This document shows positions 17,291-25,242 of a DNA stretch of 64,000 nucleotides, piece by piece. The stretch's first letter is position 1. The number at the start of each line of letters is the position of its first letter. The translations under genes were made by a program, and so were the position numbers. Under the pieces are notes generated by a model, which saw nothing but the letters and a program-made list of their open reading frames with translations, did not search any database and was not told the DNA's origin. Source of the DNA: Mesonia hippocampi (lineage in GTDB: Bacteria > Bacteroidota > Bacteroidia > Flavobacteriales > Flavobacteriaceae); assembly GCF_014197445.1 (NCBI RefSeq), contig NZ_JACIFO010000007.1:62001-126000 (forward strand), in the 5' to 3' direction.

Positions 17291-19888
17291 TTAAAATTTA
17301 AAGTTGTAAGATATGCTTGGTAAAATTCCGAAGATAGATAAACGCCTAGCTTCGTTGTTGCCTGTGTCCTCGTTGGTGGTAAACCTAATAGAAGTAGCGT
17401 TTTTGCGGTTGTATAAATTGTAAATGCTAAACATCCAAGAGCTTTGCCAGCCTTTCTTTTTATTAGGTTTTGGGGTGTAAGTGGCGGCAATGTCTAGGTG
17501 ATGATAGGTAGGGAGCTTATTTTCATTACGGTTGGCATAATTTGGAATATGCAAATCGGCAAATTCGTAATATCCATTAGGAAAGGTTACTGGCTGTCCT
17601 GATTGTAGTGCAAAATTAGCACTAAACGCCCATTTTTTGTTAAGTGTGTAGCTTGTCATAATGCTTACATCGTGTAGTTTATCGTATGGTGAAAGGTACC
17701 ATTCTCCGTTAGCAATACCGGGTTCGTTTGGTGTATTGCCTTTTGTTTTTTGTTCTGCACGAGATAAGGTATAGGCAATCCAACCGGTTAATTTTCCTGT
17801 ATTTTTACGTAATAATAGTTCCATTCCGTAGGCCCTTGCTTTTCCGTTAAGGATAACACGTTCTATATTGTTGTTAGCAAGTAAGTCTGCGCCATCAATA
17901 TAATCTATTCTATTTTGTACGTTTTTGTAGAAGAATTCGGTTTCTAACGAATATTTTTTGTCTGAAAAATTTCTAAAATAACCTATTGCATATTGGTCGA
18001 GTAATTGTGGTTTGATAAAAGGCCCGCTGGGAGTCCAGATATTCATAGGCATAGGAGATTGTGTATTGGAAAGCAAATGTAAGTATTGCGCCATCCTGTT
18101 GTAGCTAGCTTTAAGGGATTGATTTTCATTAAAGGCATAGGAAAGGGAAACTCTAGGTTCTAAATGATTAAAGGAAGAAATCTGTTCGCCTTTTTTATAA
18201 AAATTGGAACCTGTAGGTGTTGCTTCTTCATAAATGTGATAAGTAGGGTTGTAAACCACAGGCTGATTGTTGAGGTAAGTGGCTACTTCTTGTGCGCCAA
18301 AACGGTAGAAAGCGCTGTAACGTAAACCATACCTTAGGTTTAATTTTTCGCTTAGTGTATGTTCAACATCTAGGTATAAAGATGGTTCAAGTGCGTATTT
18401 TTTATCTAATTGTTTATAATTAAATTGAGAATCGGTATTTTCTGGTTTTAGGGTTCCCGGATTAAAATCGTAATAGGTGGCTGCCAAACCGTAGTTAAGT
18501 TGTATGTTGTCAGACAGGAAGTGTTTCCAGTTATAAGTTAATCCGTAGCTTTTTATGGCATTATCCCATTCAAAATTTTGATCGGTTAATTTTAAACTGA
18601 AGGTGTAATCACTGTAAAATACGGCTAAAGTGGTATTTATATTATCAGAAAATCGATGTTTCCAGCTTAAGCTCCCCATAGTGTTTCCGTAAATAGTGTG
18701 GAAAAAATTGCTAAGGTCAAAAACATCATTACCAAAATAGCCAGAAAAATGTAAGCTGTTGTTTTCGTTAAGTTTATAGTTTAGCTTGGTGTTAATGTCG
18801 TAAAATTTCGCCGAATTTTTATTGTCAGACAGTTTTAAAAATAAGTGAGCGTATGAAGTACGTCCCGCAATACTAAAGGAACTTTTTTCTTTTTGTATAG
18901 GTCCTTCTAGCATGAGTCTGCTAGATATTAGTCCGATACCTCCATTAGCATGAAAGTTTTGATAATCTCCTGTTTGTTGCTTTACATCGAGCACAGAGGA
19001 AACTCTACCGCCAAACTGAGCAGGGATTCCGCCTTTATATAAATCTAAGCTATGGATAGCGTCGGCATTAAAAACAGAAAAGAAACCAAACATGTGCGAA
19101 TCGTTATAAATGGGAGCGCCGTCTAATAAAATTAGATTTTGGTCAGAGGCTCCTCCGCGAACATTAAAACCAGACGACATCTCTCCTGCGCTAGTAACTC
19201 CTGGGAGGCTAAGAAGCGATTTTAACGGGTCTGCTTCTCCTAAGGCAACGGGTATTTTTTTTATATCTTCTGCTGTTAGGCTGTTGGTGCTCATTTGTGG
19301 TTTTTTAATATCTACCGCTTTGTGGTTTTGTGTAATAACTACCTCGTCTAAGGTTTGGTTATCAGCTTGCATTGTTAAGTTTAGGTTTTTATTACCTGTT
19401 AATGCTATTTGCTGTTCTAAATTTTTAAAACCTAAATAACTAATTATAAGATTGTAATTTCCTCTAGGAAGGCGAATTGAGAAGTAACCATTTTGGTCTG
19501 AAACACTTCCTTTAGCAAGTTCTTTTATATAGATATTAGCCCCTATTAATGGAGTATTGGCGTCATCTAATATTTTTCCAGAGAGCAAGTATTCTTCTTG
19601 GCTTTGTTTTTTTAGAATAATATTATTCCCAATAATGGTATGTTGTAATGAATGATTTTTATTAAGTATTGTTAAAAATTTATCGACAGGTATGGTGTTG
19701 TAGGTAATGTCATTTTTTAATTTCTGATTTACGTCTACTCCTTGATTGTAAGCAAATTTATAATTTGTTTGACTTTCAACTTCTTGGAATAATTGTTTTA
19801 GGGTTGCTGTTTTATTTAAGGAAACTGTAATTTCTTGCGAAAGTGTACTTAAACTAAATATTAAAAAGCAATAAGTGATATACTTCAT
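17291..19888 (-). CDS. TonB-dependent transducing outer-membrane receptor
   Basis: An 865-aa receptor with, in order: Sec signal peptide (1-17), an STN (secretin/TonB N-terminal) signalling domain (about 20-92), a carboxypeptidase-regulatory-like domain (about 96-180, LSGKILDD...YLGF), a plug (VVITQ, LPGVTSAGEMSSGFNVRGG, DGAPIYN) and a 22-strand-type barrel ending in an aromatic residue (FKF). The STN domain identifies a receptor that signals to an anti-sigma factor as well as transporting. The FecR, ECF sigma and DUF4249 genes flank it in one operon. Ligand unknown; siderophore-iron is the usual guess. Confidence 0.95.
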   Translation of the reverse strand: MKYITYCFLIFSLSTLSQEITVSLNKTATLKQLFQEVESQTNYKFAYNQGVDVNQKLKNDITYNTIPVDKFLTILNKNHSLQHTIIGNNIILKKQSQEEYLLSGKILDDANTPLIGANIYIKELAKGSVSDQNGYFSIRLPRGNYNLIISYLGFKNLEQQIALTGNKNLNLTMQADNQTLDEVVITQNHKAVDIKKPQMSTNSLTAEDIKKIPVALGEADPLKSLLSLPGVTSAGEMSSGFNVRGGASDQNLILLDGAPIYNDSHMFGFFSVFNADAIHSLDLYKGGIPAQFGGRVSSVLDVKQQTGDYQNFHANGGIGLISSRLMLEGPIQKEKSSFSIAGRTSYAHLFLKLSDNKNSAKFYDINTKLNYKLNENNSLHFSGYFGNDVFDLSNFFHTIYGNTMGSLSWKHRFSDNINTTLAVFYSDYTFSLKLTDQNFEWDNAIKSYGLTYNWKHFLSDNIQLNYGLAATYYDFNPGTLKPENTDSQFNYKQLDKKYALEPSLYLDVEHTLSEKLNLRYGLRYSAFYRFGAQEVATYLNNQPVVYNPTYHIYEEATPTGSNFYKKGEQISSFNHLEPRVSLSYAFNENQSLKASYNRMAQYLHLLSNTQSPMPMNIWTPSGPFIKPQLLDQYAIGYFRNFSDKKYSLETEFFYKNVQNRIDYIDGADLLANNNIERVILNGKARAYGMELLLRKNTGKLTGWIAYTLSRAEQKTKGNTPNEPGIANGEWYLSPYDKLHDVSIMTSYTLNKKWAFSANFALQSGQPVTFPNGYYEFADLHIPNYANRNENKLPTYHHLDIAATYTPKPNKKKGWQSSWMFSIYNLYNRKNATSIRFTTNEDTGNNEARRLSIFGILPSISYNFKF

Positions 19889-19927
19889 AAAATTTGTTTT
19901 TATCGTTTTATATTAAGAGGGTGTTTA

Positions 19928-20779
19928 TTATTTTTTGAGACTGAAAACAATCTCTTTTTCATTAGGTTTAATTTTATAATCTAGGTTATGTATTTCTGCA
20001 ATAATGGCAGTAATTGTAGTAAGTTGCTCTTTTTTATAAATTTTGATTGTGGTTTTTTCTGTTGTTAGGTTTTGGGGGATTTTAACTTTATAATTGAAAT
20101 TTTTTTGTATAAAGTTGCTAACTACACTTAGTGGTTCATTATCGAAGTTTTTAAATAATTCAAACGGTTTTATAATAGGGTTTTCTGTATTGTAAACAAA
20201 CTTTTCTCCTGGCTCGAGTAACCAGTTGCGCTTATTCCCTTCAATATTCATTTGTACTTTTCCTTCATAGAGTTCAACAACAATAGCATTACCTGGATTT
20301 CTTTTTATGGAAAACTCTGTGCCTAAAACAGTTGTTGTTGTATTAGCGTAACGAACACTAAAAGGATAATCTTTGTTTTTAGCGATGCTAAAAAAAGCTT
20401 CTCCGTAAAGGGTTGTTGCTCTGTTTTTTGTAAAATTTTCGGAAAATGTAAGTTTTGCATTAGGTTGTAATATAACTACAGAATTATCGGGGAGCTTAAC
20501 TTCTTTTATTGTTTTAGAAGGGTTTTCTATAACGTTTAAGTGCTTTGTAATTAAATTTTCTTGTGATATTGTTTGGTGTGTTCTCAAAACACCTACACTA
20601 ATTAAAATAAGCAAAACGGCTGCAGCAGAATAGTACCACAGTACTTTCTTTTTTCTTGTTTGTTTAAAAGTTTTATGAGCAAAATTTTCCCAGGAAACTT
20701 CTGTTTTTTGAGGAGTTGCATCTGCGTGAGGTTTACTCCAAATATCCTTTAATACTTTATCAACCTTATTATCTTTCAT
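19928..20779 (-). CDS. FecR-family anti-sigma factor
   Basis: Inner-membrane anti-sigma regulator of 283 aa. A cytoplasmic N-terminus is followed by one membrane segment (VLWYYSAAAVLLILISVGVL, about residues 43-63) and a periplasmic FecR domain: KEVKLPDNSVVILQPNAKLTF, LYGEAFFSIAK, VLGTEFSIKR, LYEGKVQM. The C-terminal part (YKVKIPQNL and on) would contact the STN domain of the receptor. It follows the 70-aa protein by 5 bp and the ECF sigma gene beyond that. Confidence 0.93.
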   Translation of the reverse strand: MKDNKVDKVLKDIWSKPHADATPQKTEVSWENFAHKTFKQTRKKKVLWYYSAAAVLLILISVGVLRTHQTISQENLITKHLNVIENPSKTIKEVKLPDNSVVILQPNAKLTFSENFTKNRATTLYGEAFFSIAKNKDYPFSVRYANTTTTVLGTEFSIKRNPGNAIVVELYEGKVQMNIEGNKRNWLLEPGEKFVYNTENPIIKPFELFKNFDNEPLSVVSNFIQKNFNYKVKIPQNLTTEKTTIKIYKKEQLTTITAIIAEIHNLDYKIKPNEKEIVFSLKK

Positions 20780-20784
20780 AAATG

Positions 20785-20997
20785 CTATTTATATTCTTTT
20801 ACAAACAGTCCTTGAGTAGAAAAAAGCCCATGTACAACTTCGGTAATGTCTCTATTCACTTCTATTTTGTAAAGTGTTTTATTTTCTTGAATGTCTATAT
20901 AAATAAGCGCATCGGCTATATTTATTCTAAGCATACTTAAAAGGTAGTCTGCTTTATTGCTATCGGTTATAGTAGCACCAAAAACTTTAATGTTCAT
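20785..20997 (-). CDS. 70-aa protein with HMA-like fold pattern, unknown function
   Basis: A short protein set between the ECF sigma gene and fecR. The predicted pattern beta-alpha-beta-beta-alpha-beta (IKVFGA, a helix around KADYLLSML, IYIDIQ, LYKIEV, a helix, LFVKEY) resembles the ferredoxin-like fold of heavy-metal-associated domains, but there is no CxxC motif, so metal binding of that type is unlikely. It has no signal peptide. Spacing of 40 bp from the sigma gene and 5 bp to fecR means it is part of this operon. It could modulate sigma or FecR; I do not recognise it. Confidence 0.7.
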   Translation of the reverse strand: MNIKVFGATITDSNKADYLLSMLRINIADALIYIDIQENKTLYKIEVNRDITEVVHGLFSTQGLFVKEYK

Positions 20998-21037
20998 TGT
21001 TTGCTTTTTTAGATAACAAACAAGGTTTTAAAAGTTC

Positions 21038-21565
21038 CTAAGTTTTTACGACTTTTTTTTGAAGAAATTTATTAGCAAGGTAAATATGGTTTGCAATTGT
21101 TTTTTTAGATAAACCTGTATGCTCCATTATTTCTTGGTAAGTGTATTGTTCTACTTTATGTAATACATATATTTTTTGTTGCTGTTCGGGGAGTTGTTTT
21201 ATAAGGTTAAAAAACTCCTGTTTTCTATGTTCTAATAGCGTTTGAGTGTTGGCATCATCTTCATCTTCAAAAGTATTGTAGTGGTTGTTTAGCGGGATTA
21301 CTTTTTGCTCTCGTTTTAGATGGTTTATAATATTGTTTTTGCAGATACTATATAATTGTTTGTCAAAAAGTACATCTGTTTTTAATAAGTGTTTGTTTTG
21401 GTACAATTTCAAGAAAGTTTCTTGAGCAAAATCGTCTGGGGAAAGAAATTTGAAATTAAACTTTTTAGCCGAAAGGATTAATTTAGGGTAGTAAAGAAGA
21501 TAAGCTTTTTTAAAAGCTTTTTGATTTCCTTTTTTAAGTTTTTCGATAAACTTTTTGTTTTCCAT
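21038..21565 (-). CDS. ECF-type RNA polymerase sigma factor
   Basis: A 175-aa sigma-70 family factor. Region 2 is seen as LLYYPKLILSAKKF and PDDFAQETFLKLYQN, region 4 as LPEQQQKIYVLHKVE followed by a helix-turn-helix (TYQEIMEHTGLSKKTIANHIY). It is the first gene of the operon and should be held by the FecR protein and released when the TonB receptor binds its ligand. No TAnnTTTG element was found upstream, which fits autoregulation from its own promoter. Confidence 0.93.
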   Translation of the reverse strand: MENKKFIEKLKKGNQKAFKKAYLLYYPKLILSAKKFNFKFLSPDDFAQETFLKLYQNKHLLKTDVLFDKQLYSICKNNIINHLKREQKVIPLNNHYNTFEDEDDANTQTLLEHRKQEFFNLIKQLPEQQQKIYVLHKVEQYTYQEIMEHTGLSKKTIANHIYLANKFLQKKVVKT

Positions 21566-21704
21566 GGCTAAGTTTAGGGTTGCTATAATAACTGTAGTAA
21601 CTAAAAAATGTTACATAAGGTTAAAACTAAATTTAAATAGGTAACGAAGATAATTTATTCTATCCACTCGGTTTAATTTTAAGATTCCCATACATCACAA
21701 AGAA

Positions 21705-21716
21705 ACGACATTTCGT
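21705..21716. promoter_or_regulatory. Inverted repeat ACGA-N4-TCGT upstream of the esterase promoter
   Basis: ACGA (21705-21708) and TCGT (21713-21716) form a dyad about 45 bp upstream of the -7 element of the esterase gene, a normal place for an activator site. The LytTR regulator at the end of this locus is a possible ligand, but LytTR sites are usually direct repeats, so this is uncertain. Confidence 0.3.
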
Positions 21717-21758
21717 CCCAATACTTATAAATAAAGGGTAATCTGCTATTTCTCTATA

Positions 21759-21766
21759 TATTTTTG
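21759..21766 (+). promoter_or_regulatory. Promoter of the esterase-lipoprotein operon
   Basis: TATTTTTG matches TAnnTTTG; start expected near 21772, 28 nt before the ATG. Confidence 0.6.
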
Positions 21767-21799
21767 AGGCTGTAAAATTATTTTTTAAAACAAATTTAT

Positions 21800-22603
21800 A
21801 TGAAAAACATGCAATGTTCCTTTTGGTATTTTTTGATGATGGTTTTATTTTTTTTACTCACAGGATGCCAAAAAGATAAACTCCCCGAGGTGAAAAACAG
21901 TAAACATTATGAGCTTAGCTCAACCAACACTAAAAGTAGGTATAATATTTTTATCGCTTATCCTGAAAATTATCAATCAGATAAATTCTATAATGTAATT
22001 TACATGTTAGATGGTGACGATTATTTTGAGGAGGCTGCAAATGCCCTGCGTAAAACTTCTCACAACAACATCGTTTTAGTAGGTGTAGGTTATAATAGTA
22101 AAAATAAACGTGGTAGAGATTATTCTTACCCAAACGATGCAGATTTTAAAGGAAGTTCGGGCGGAGCTAAAAAGTTTTTAAAATTCCTTACGGAAGAATT
22201 AACCCCTTTTCTTACCAATCAAATAGGTTTACAACATCAAGAAAGTATCCTTTATGGGCATTCTTTGGGCGGATATTTTGCGTTATATACCATGTTTCAG
22301 CAATCGCAAAATCATTTTTTTGATGCTTTTATAGCGGTGAGTCCTAACCTTATGTGGGCAGATGCTTATTTATTTAAATTGGAGGAAAGCTATTTTCAGA
22401 CCACAAATATACTGCCTAAAAAACTTTACTTAAGTGTAGGTGATTTAGAAGGGGTTTCCCAAAACCTTTTTTATCAAGCTTTTTATAGAAAATTAGAAGA
22501 TCGAGAATACGCTCAGTTTGATTTTTATGCAGAACGCTTGTCTAATACAACACACCGTAATACACCAATAAGAGCATTTAAAAACTTTTTAGATAACATT
22601 TAA
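21800..22603 (+). CDS. Alpha/beta-hydrolase lipoprotein of the esterase D / siderophore-esterase superfamily
   Basis: A 267-aa putative lipoprotein: hydrophobic N-terminus ending in LLTGCQ (lipobox), then an alpha/beta-hydrolase of the putative-esterase family: YNVIYMLDGDDYF, oxyanion region, and the nucleophile elbow GHSLGG (serine near residue 153). The catalytic histidine is probably in the C-terminal THRNTP. Related enzymes hydrolyse ferric siderophores (IroE/Fes type) or S-formylglutathione. Export to the envelope and the nearby TonB/FecR locus favour a ligand-processing role, but this is inference. The next gene starts 2 bp later. Confidence 0.82.
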   Translation: MKNMQCSFWYFLMMVLFFLLTGCQKDKLPEVKNSKHYELSSTNTKSRYNIFIAYPENYQSDKFYNVIYMLDGDDYFEEAANALRKTSHNNIVLVGVGYNSKNKRGRDYSYPNDADFKGSSGGAKKFLKFLTEELTPFLTNQIGLQHQESILYGHSLGGYFALYTMFQQSQNHFFDAFIAVSPNLMWADAYLFKLEESYFQTTNILPKKLYLSVGDLEGVSQNLFYQAFYRKLEDREYAQFDFYAERLSNTTHRNTPIRAFKNFLDNI

Positions 22604-22605
22604 TC

Positions 22606-23220
22606 ATGAAACAGTTAAAATTGATAATCATAGGGCTAAGTTTATTAGGTTACGTTGCTAGTGCCCAGAATAATACAAACGAAATAATTACATGGAAGTT
22701 GGAGCTTCTTACTACCTACGATTTTTTAAATACAAGTTACGGTACCAATAATGGTTTTATAGCAAAAGGAAAGTATAGCTTATATCATTCAAAGCATTTT
22801 TCTTTTTATACAGGAATAATGCACCAAAATAGTTACATTAACGAACGCAAAAATAAATTTACCAAACATACAAGAGGCTATACCACCGATGTAGGTTTAT
22901 ATGCTCTGACCGAAATAGTTTATTACCCTTTTAGGCAAAGAAAATTTTTTATGAGCATAGAACCTTTTGTTGGAGCAACCCATTTAAAATCTAAAGGTTC
23001 TTTAAAAATTCCTAGGTATGAAGTTTCTGAAACCTACAAAAACACTTACGTGTACTTTAACTACGGAATGTCAAATAGCTTAGGTTGTCGTTTTGGTAAA
23101 TTTTCTGTGCAGTTAAGTTTATGGAGTTCTTTTAAAGGTTTTTTGGATAAAGGTAGGTTTAGACCAGGCGATTTTGATTCTCGTATTTTTGCCGCTTTAG
23201 GTGTAGGTTATTCATTTTAG
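22606..23220 (+). CDS. Exported protein, probable outer-membrane beta-barrel
   Basis: A 204-aa protein with a signal peptide (MKQLKLIIIGLSLLGYVASA) and alternating aromatic beta strands (HFSFYTGIMHQ, KFFMSIEPFVGATHL, FSVQLSLWSSF) ending in a terminal aromatic (GVGYSF), the pattern of a small outer-membrane barrel. No family recognised. It is cotranscribed with the esterase and its stop codon overlaps by 3 bp the stop of the convergent LytTR gene. Confidence 0.75.
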   Translation: MKQLKLIIIGLSLLGYVASAQNNTNEIITWKLELLTTYDFLNTSYGTNNGFIAKGKYSLYHSKHFSFYTGIMHQNSYINERKNKFTKHTRGYTTDVGLYALTEIVYYPFRQRKFFMSIEPFVGATHLKSKGSLKIPRYEVSETYKNTYVYFNYGMSNSLGCRFGKFSVQLSLWSSFKGFLDKGRFRPGDFDSRIFAALGVGYSF

Positions 23221-24107
23221 CCCATATTATTAAAAGCTTTTTTAAAAGCTTCAAATTTACTTCTAGATACCGGTATTTCGATATCGGTATGATAGAAGTT
23301 TAAACGATAATTTCTGGCATTTCCAGTAGCCGAGGTTATGTTTCTTAGGTTAACTAAATACGACCGATGTGTTCTAATACAATGCTTATCTTGAGCAAGA
23401 GCGTCTTCCAATTGTTGGATGTTAATTCGGTATGGTGTACGTTTATAGCTCGAAGTGGTTTTTACAAAAATGTCGGTGTAATTTCCTTCGGCTTTAGCAA
23501 ATAAAAAGTTTGCTAAATCTATCACAAGAACTTCATTTTTATTATTGGTTTCTATTTTTAATGTATTGTTTTTTGGGAAGTCTTGTTGTTTTAAATTTGC
23601 TTCTAATTGTTTGTTGTATAAAGAAACTTCTTTTAAATTTTGCTTTAAAAGTATAGTGTAATTAAACCAAATAATAATTGCTGTTGGGAGGCTTCCTATG
23701 CCTGCCGCATAGGTAAAAGCATTTACAAATTGTTGAAAAAAGTTATAATCGGTAGTTCTTTTACTAATTATAAAAGCTACAATGTTGTTAAAAATAGCGA
23801 TGGTGAATAAAAGTATAATAATGGTAATAAACTCTTTTCCTACCGTCCAAGTTTCTTTTGTTTTTGTGTTTAAAAAAAACCTTGTACCAATTTCTGTAAT
23901 TAGTAAAGTACTTAGAAAGGTTGATAAACCTGCAAATATACAAACCGCCTGTTTGGAAAAGTTAAAGTTTGTGGTAACAAGAACATCGTTTATACTAATA
24001 AGGTTAAGCAAGTAAATAAAAACCCCTAGCAGAAAAGCAACAATAAAATTGCGTATAGGGGAAAATAAAAATGGATAAGGTTGTTTGATAAATTTATGCA
24101 GTAGCAT
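23217..24107 (-). CDS. Membrane-anchored LytTR-type transcriptional regulator
   Basis: A 296-aa protein with four hydrophobic segments in the first 170 residues (including NFIVAFLLGVFIYLLNL and EFITIIILLFTIAIF), a short coiled linker (LYNKQLEANLKQQD) and a C-terminal LytTR DNA-binding domain: LFAKAEGNYTDIF, RTHRSYLVNLRNI, EIPVSRSKFEAFKKAF. No receiver domain is present, so it senses through the membrane part. I choose ATG 24107: a perfect TACCTTTG promoter overlaps the upstream TTG at 24128. It converges on the esterase/OMP pair and may control it. Confidence 0.88.
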   Translation of the reverse strand: MLLHKFIKQPYPFLFSPIRNFIVAFLLGVFIYLLNLISINDVLVTTNFNFSKQAVCIFAGLSTFLSTLLITEIGTRFFLNTKTKETWTVGKEFITIIILLFTIAIFNNIVAFIISKRTTDYNFFQQFVNAFTYAAGIGSLPTAIIIWFNYTILLKQNLKEVSLYNKQLEANLKQQDFPKNNTLKIETNNKNEVLVIDLANFLFAKAEGNYTDIFVKTTSSYKRTPYRINIQQLEDALAQDKHCIRTHRSYLVNLRNITSATGNARNYRLNFYHTDIEIPVSRSKFEAFKKAFNNMG

Positions 24108-24125
24108 AGCTTGATTATTTATAAA

Positions 24126-24133
24126 CAAAGGTA
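24126..24133 (-). promoter_or_regulatory. Promoter of the LytTR regulator
   Basis: Minus strand reads TACCTTTG (TAnnTTTG). Transcription would start near 24121, 13 nt before the ATG at 24107. Confidence 0.65.
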
Positions 24134-24279
24134 GTTATTTAACTTAAAAAAATGGTTCTGTAAATATTATTAGGCTGTGTACTCTTCAATAATAATTTGT
24201 AATAAAACTACATGTTTTGGGTAATAGTTAGTGTTCTGTAATAAAGTTGTTGTATAGGTTTAGTAAGAAAAAACTATAG

Positions 24280-25035
24280 TTATTTTCGGTTTTTTCGGAG
24301 TAACCAGAGTTTAGAATATCGCATAAAAATAGAGTAGGAGCGAATAAAAGCAATATTTAAGCCTACAACACCATCTCTAAAACCAGCTTGTATAAAGTAG
24401 TGTTTTATAAAGCCCCAAAACGGTTTTACTATAAAATGGAAAGCGGTGAGTTTACCTGTTTTTTTATCGTAATCTTTTGCTTGGCACCATGCGTATCTAT
24501 TCATTTTTTCAAGATAACGATCCATAGTGATATAAGTATTGTGGTAAAGTTTGTTTTCTAATTTTCCTACTTTACCATCAGCAATAATTTCTTCGTGTAC
24601 ATAAATATCTTGATAGTTGCATTTGTCGCGTTTAAAAAGTCTAATTACTTTATCGTTTCGCCATCCGCTATAATGTACAACTTCTCCCATAAAGTGATTT
24701 TTTCTGCCAATCCAATAAGCAACTATATCTTTTGGAGGGTTTTTAAGAAGTGTTTGGATCTCCTTTTTTAGCTCAGGAGTAACACGTTCATCAGCATCAA
24801 CTAGCAGAATCCATTGGTGAGAGGCTTGTGGGATTGTCCAGTTTTTTTGCGAAGCATGATAATCAAACTTACGCTGTAAAACACGGTCGGCCTTTTCTAA
24901 TGCTTTTTCGTACGTGCCATCGGTACTAAAACTATCAACTACCAAAATTTCATCGGCAAAACCTACAGAGGCAATAACTTCTTCTATGTTATGAATTTCA
25001 TTTCCTGTAGGTATGATGGCAGTAAGTTTTTCCAA
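24280..25035 (-). CDS. GT2 glycosyltransferase, LPS core (KdtX/WaaE-like)
   Basis: GT-A fold inverting glycosyltransferase of 251 aa. Motifs: KLTAIIPTGNEIHNI (nucleotide-binding strand), VVDSFSTDGTYE, and the metal-binding VDADERV; RKNHFMGEVVHYSGWRNDKVIRLF is typical of the KdtX/WaaE-like group that adds glucose to the inner core of lipopolysaccharide. The start is taken as TTG at 25035 (giving MEKLTAIIP), because the longer TTG at 25068 lies inside a perfect -7 promoter element. It is divergent from another GT2 gene. Confidence 0.88.
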   Translation of the reverse strand: MEKLTAIIPTGNEIHNIEEVIASVGFADEILVVDSFSTDGTYEKALEKADRVLQRKFDYHASQKNWTIPQASHQWILLVDADERVTPELKKEIQTLLKNPPKDIVAYWIGRKNHFMGEVVHYSGWRNDKVIRLFKRDKCNYQDIYVHEEIIADGKVGKLENKLYHNTYITMDRYLEKMNRYAWCQAKDYDKKTGKLTAFHFIVKPFWGFIKHYFIQAGFRDGVVGLNIAFIRSYSIFMRYSKLWLLRKNRK

Positions 25036-25065
25036 AAAAAAAGTTTTTAATAATAGATTTAACAA

Positions 25066-25073
25066 CAAAAATA
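25066..25073 (-). promoter_or_regulatory. Promoter of the minus-strand GT2 gene
   Basis: Minus strand reads TATTTTTG, matching TAnnTTTG, 31 bp before the TTG start at 25035. Confidence 0.6.
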
Positions 25074-25104
25074 GATAAGATATTTAAAATTATCTACGTT
25101 AAGC

Positions 25105-25128
25105 ATGCTAAATCTTAATAATTAGCAT
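25105..25128. repeat. Inverted repeat between divergent glycosyltransferase genes
   Basis: ATGCTAA (25105-25111) and TTAGCAT (25122-25128) form a dyad with a 10-nt spacer midway between two divergent promoters. It could be an operator shared by both genes or a chance hairpin; no T tract follows, so it is not a terminator. Confidence 0.4.
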
Positions 25129-25209
25129 TGAAATCTCATTAGTGTAGATTCAGGAATTTTAAAAGGTTGCTTTTTCTTTTAAAAAATTTATTTTAAAGTT
25201 AAAAATATT

Positions 25210-25217
25210 TATTTTTG
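25210..25217 (+). promoter_or_regulatory. Promoter of the plus-strand GT2 gene
   Basis: TATTTTTG matches TAnnTTTG; start expected near 25223, 20 nt before the TTG start codon. Confidence 0.6.
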
Positions 25218-25242
25218 TTTTCTTTAGGTAGAAAAAATAGGT

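Noticed and set aside
17287-17490. N-terminal extension of the DUF4249 gene
   Set aside because: It overlaps the end of the receptor gene and would hide the lipoprotein signal that starts at 17286.
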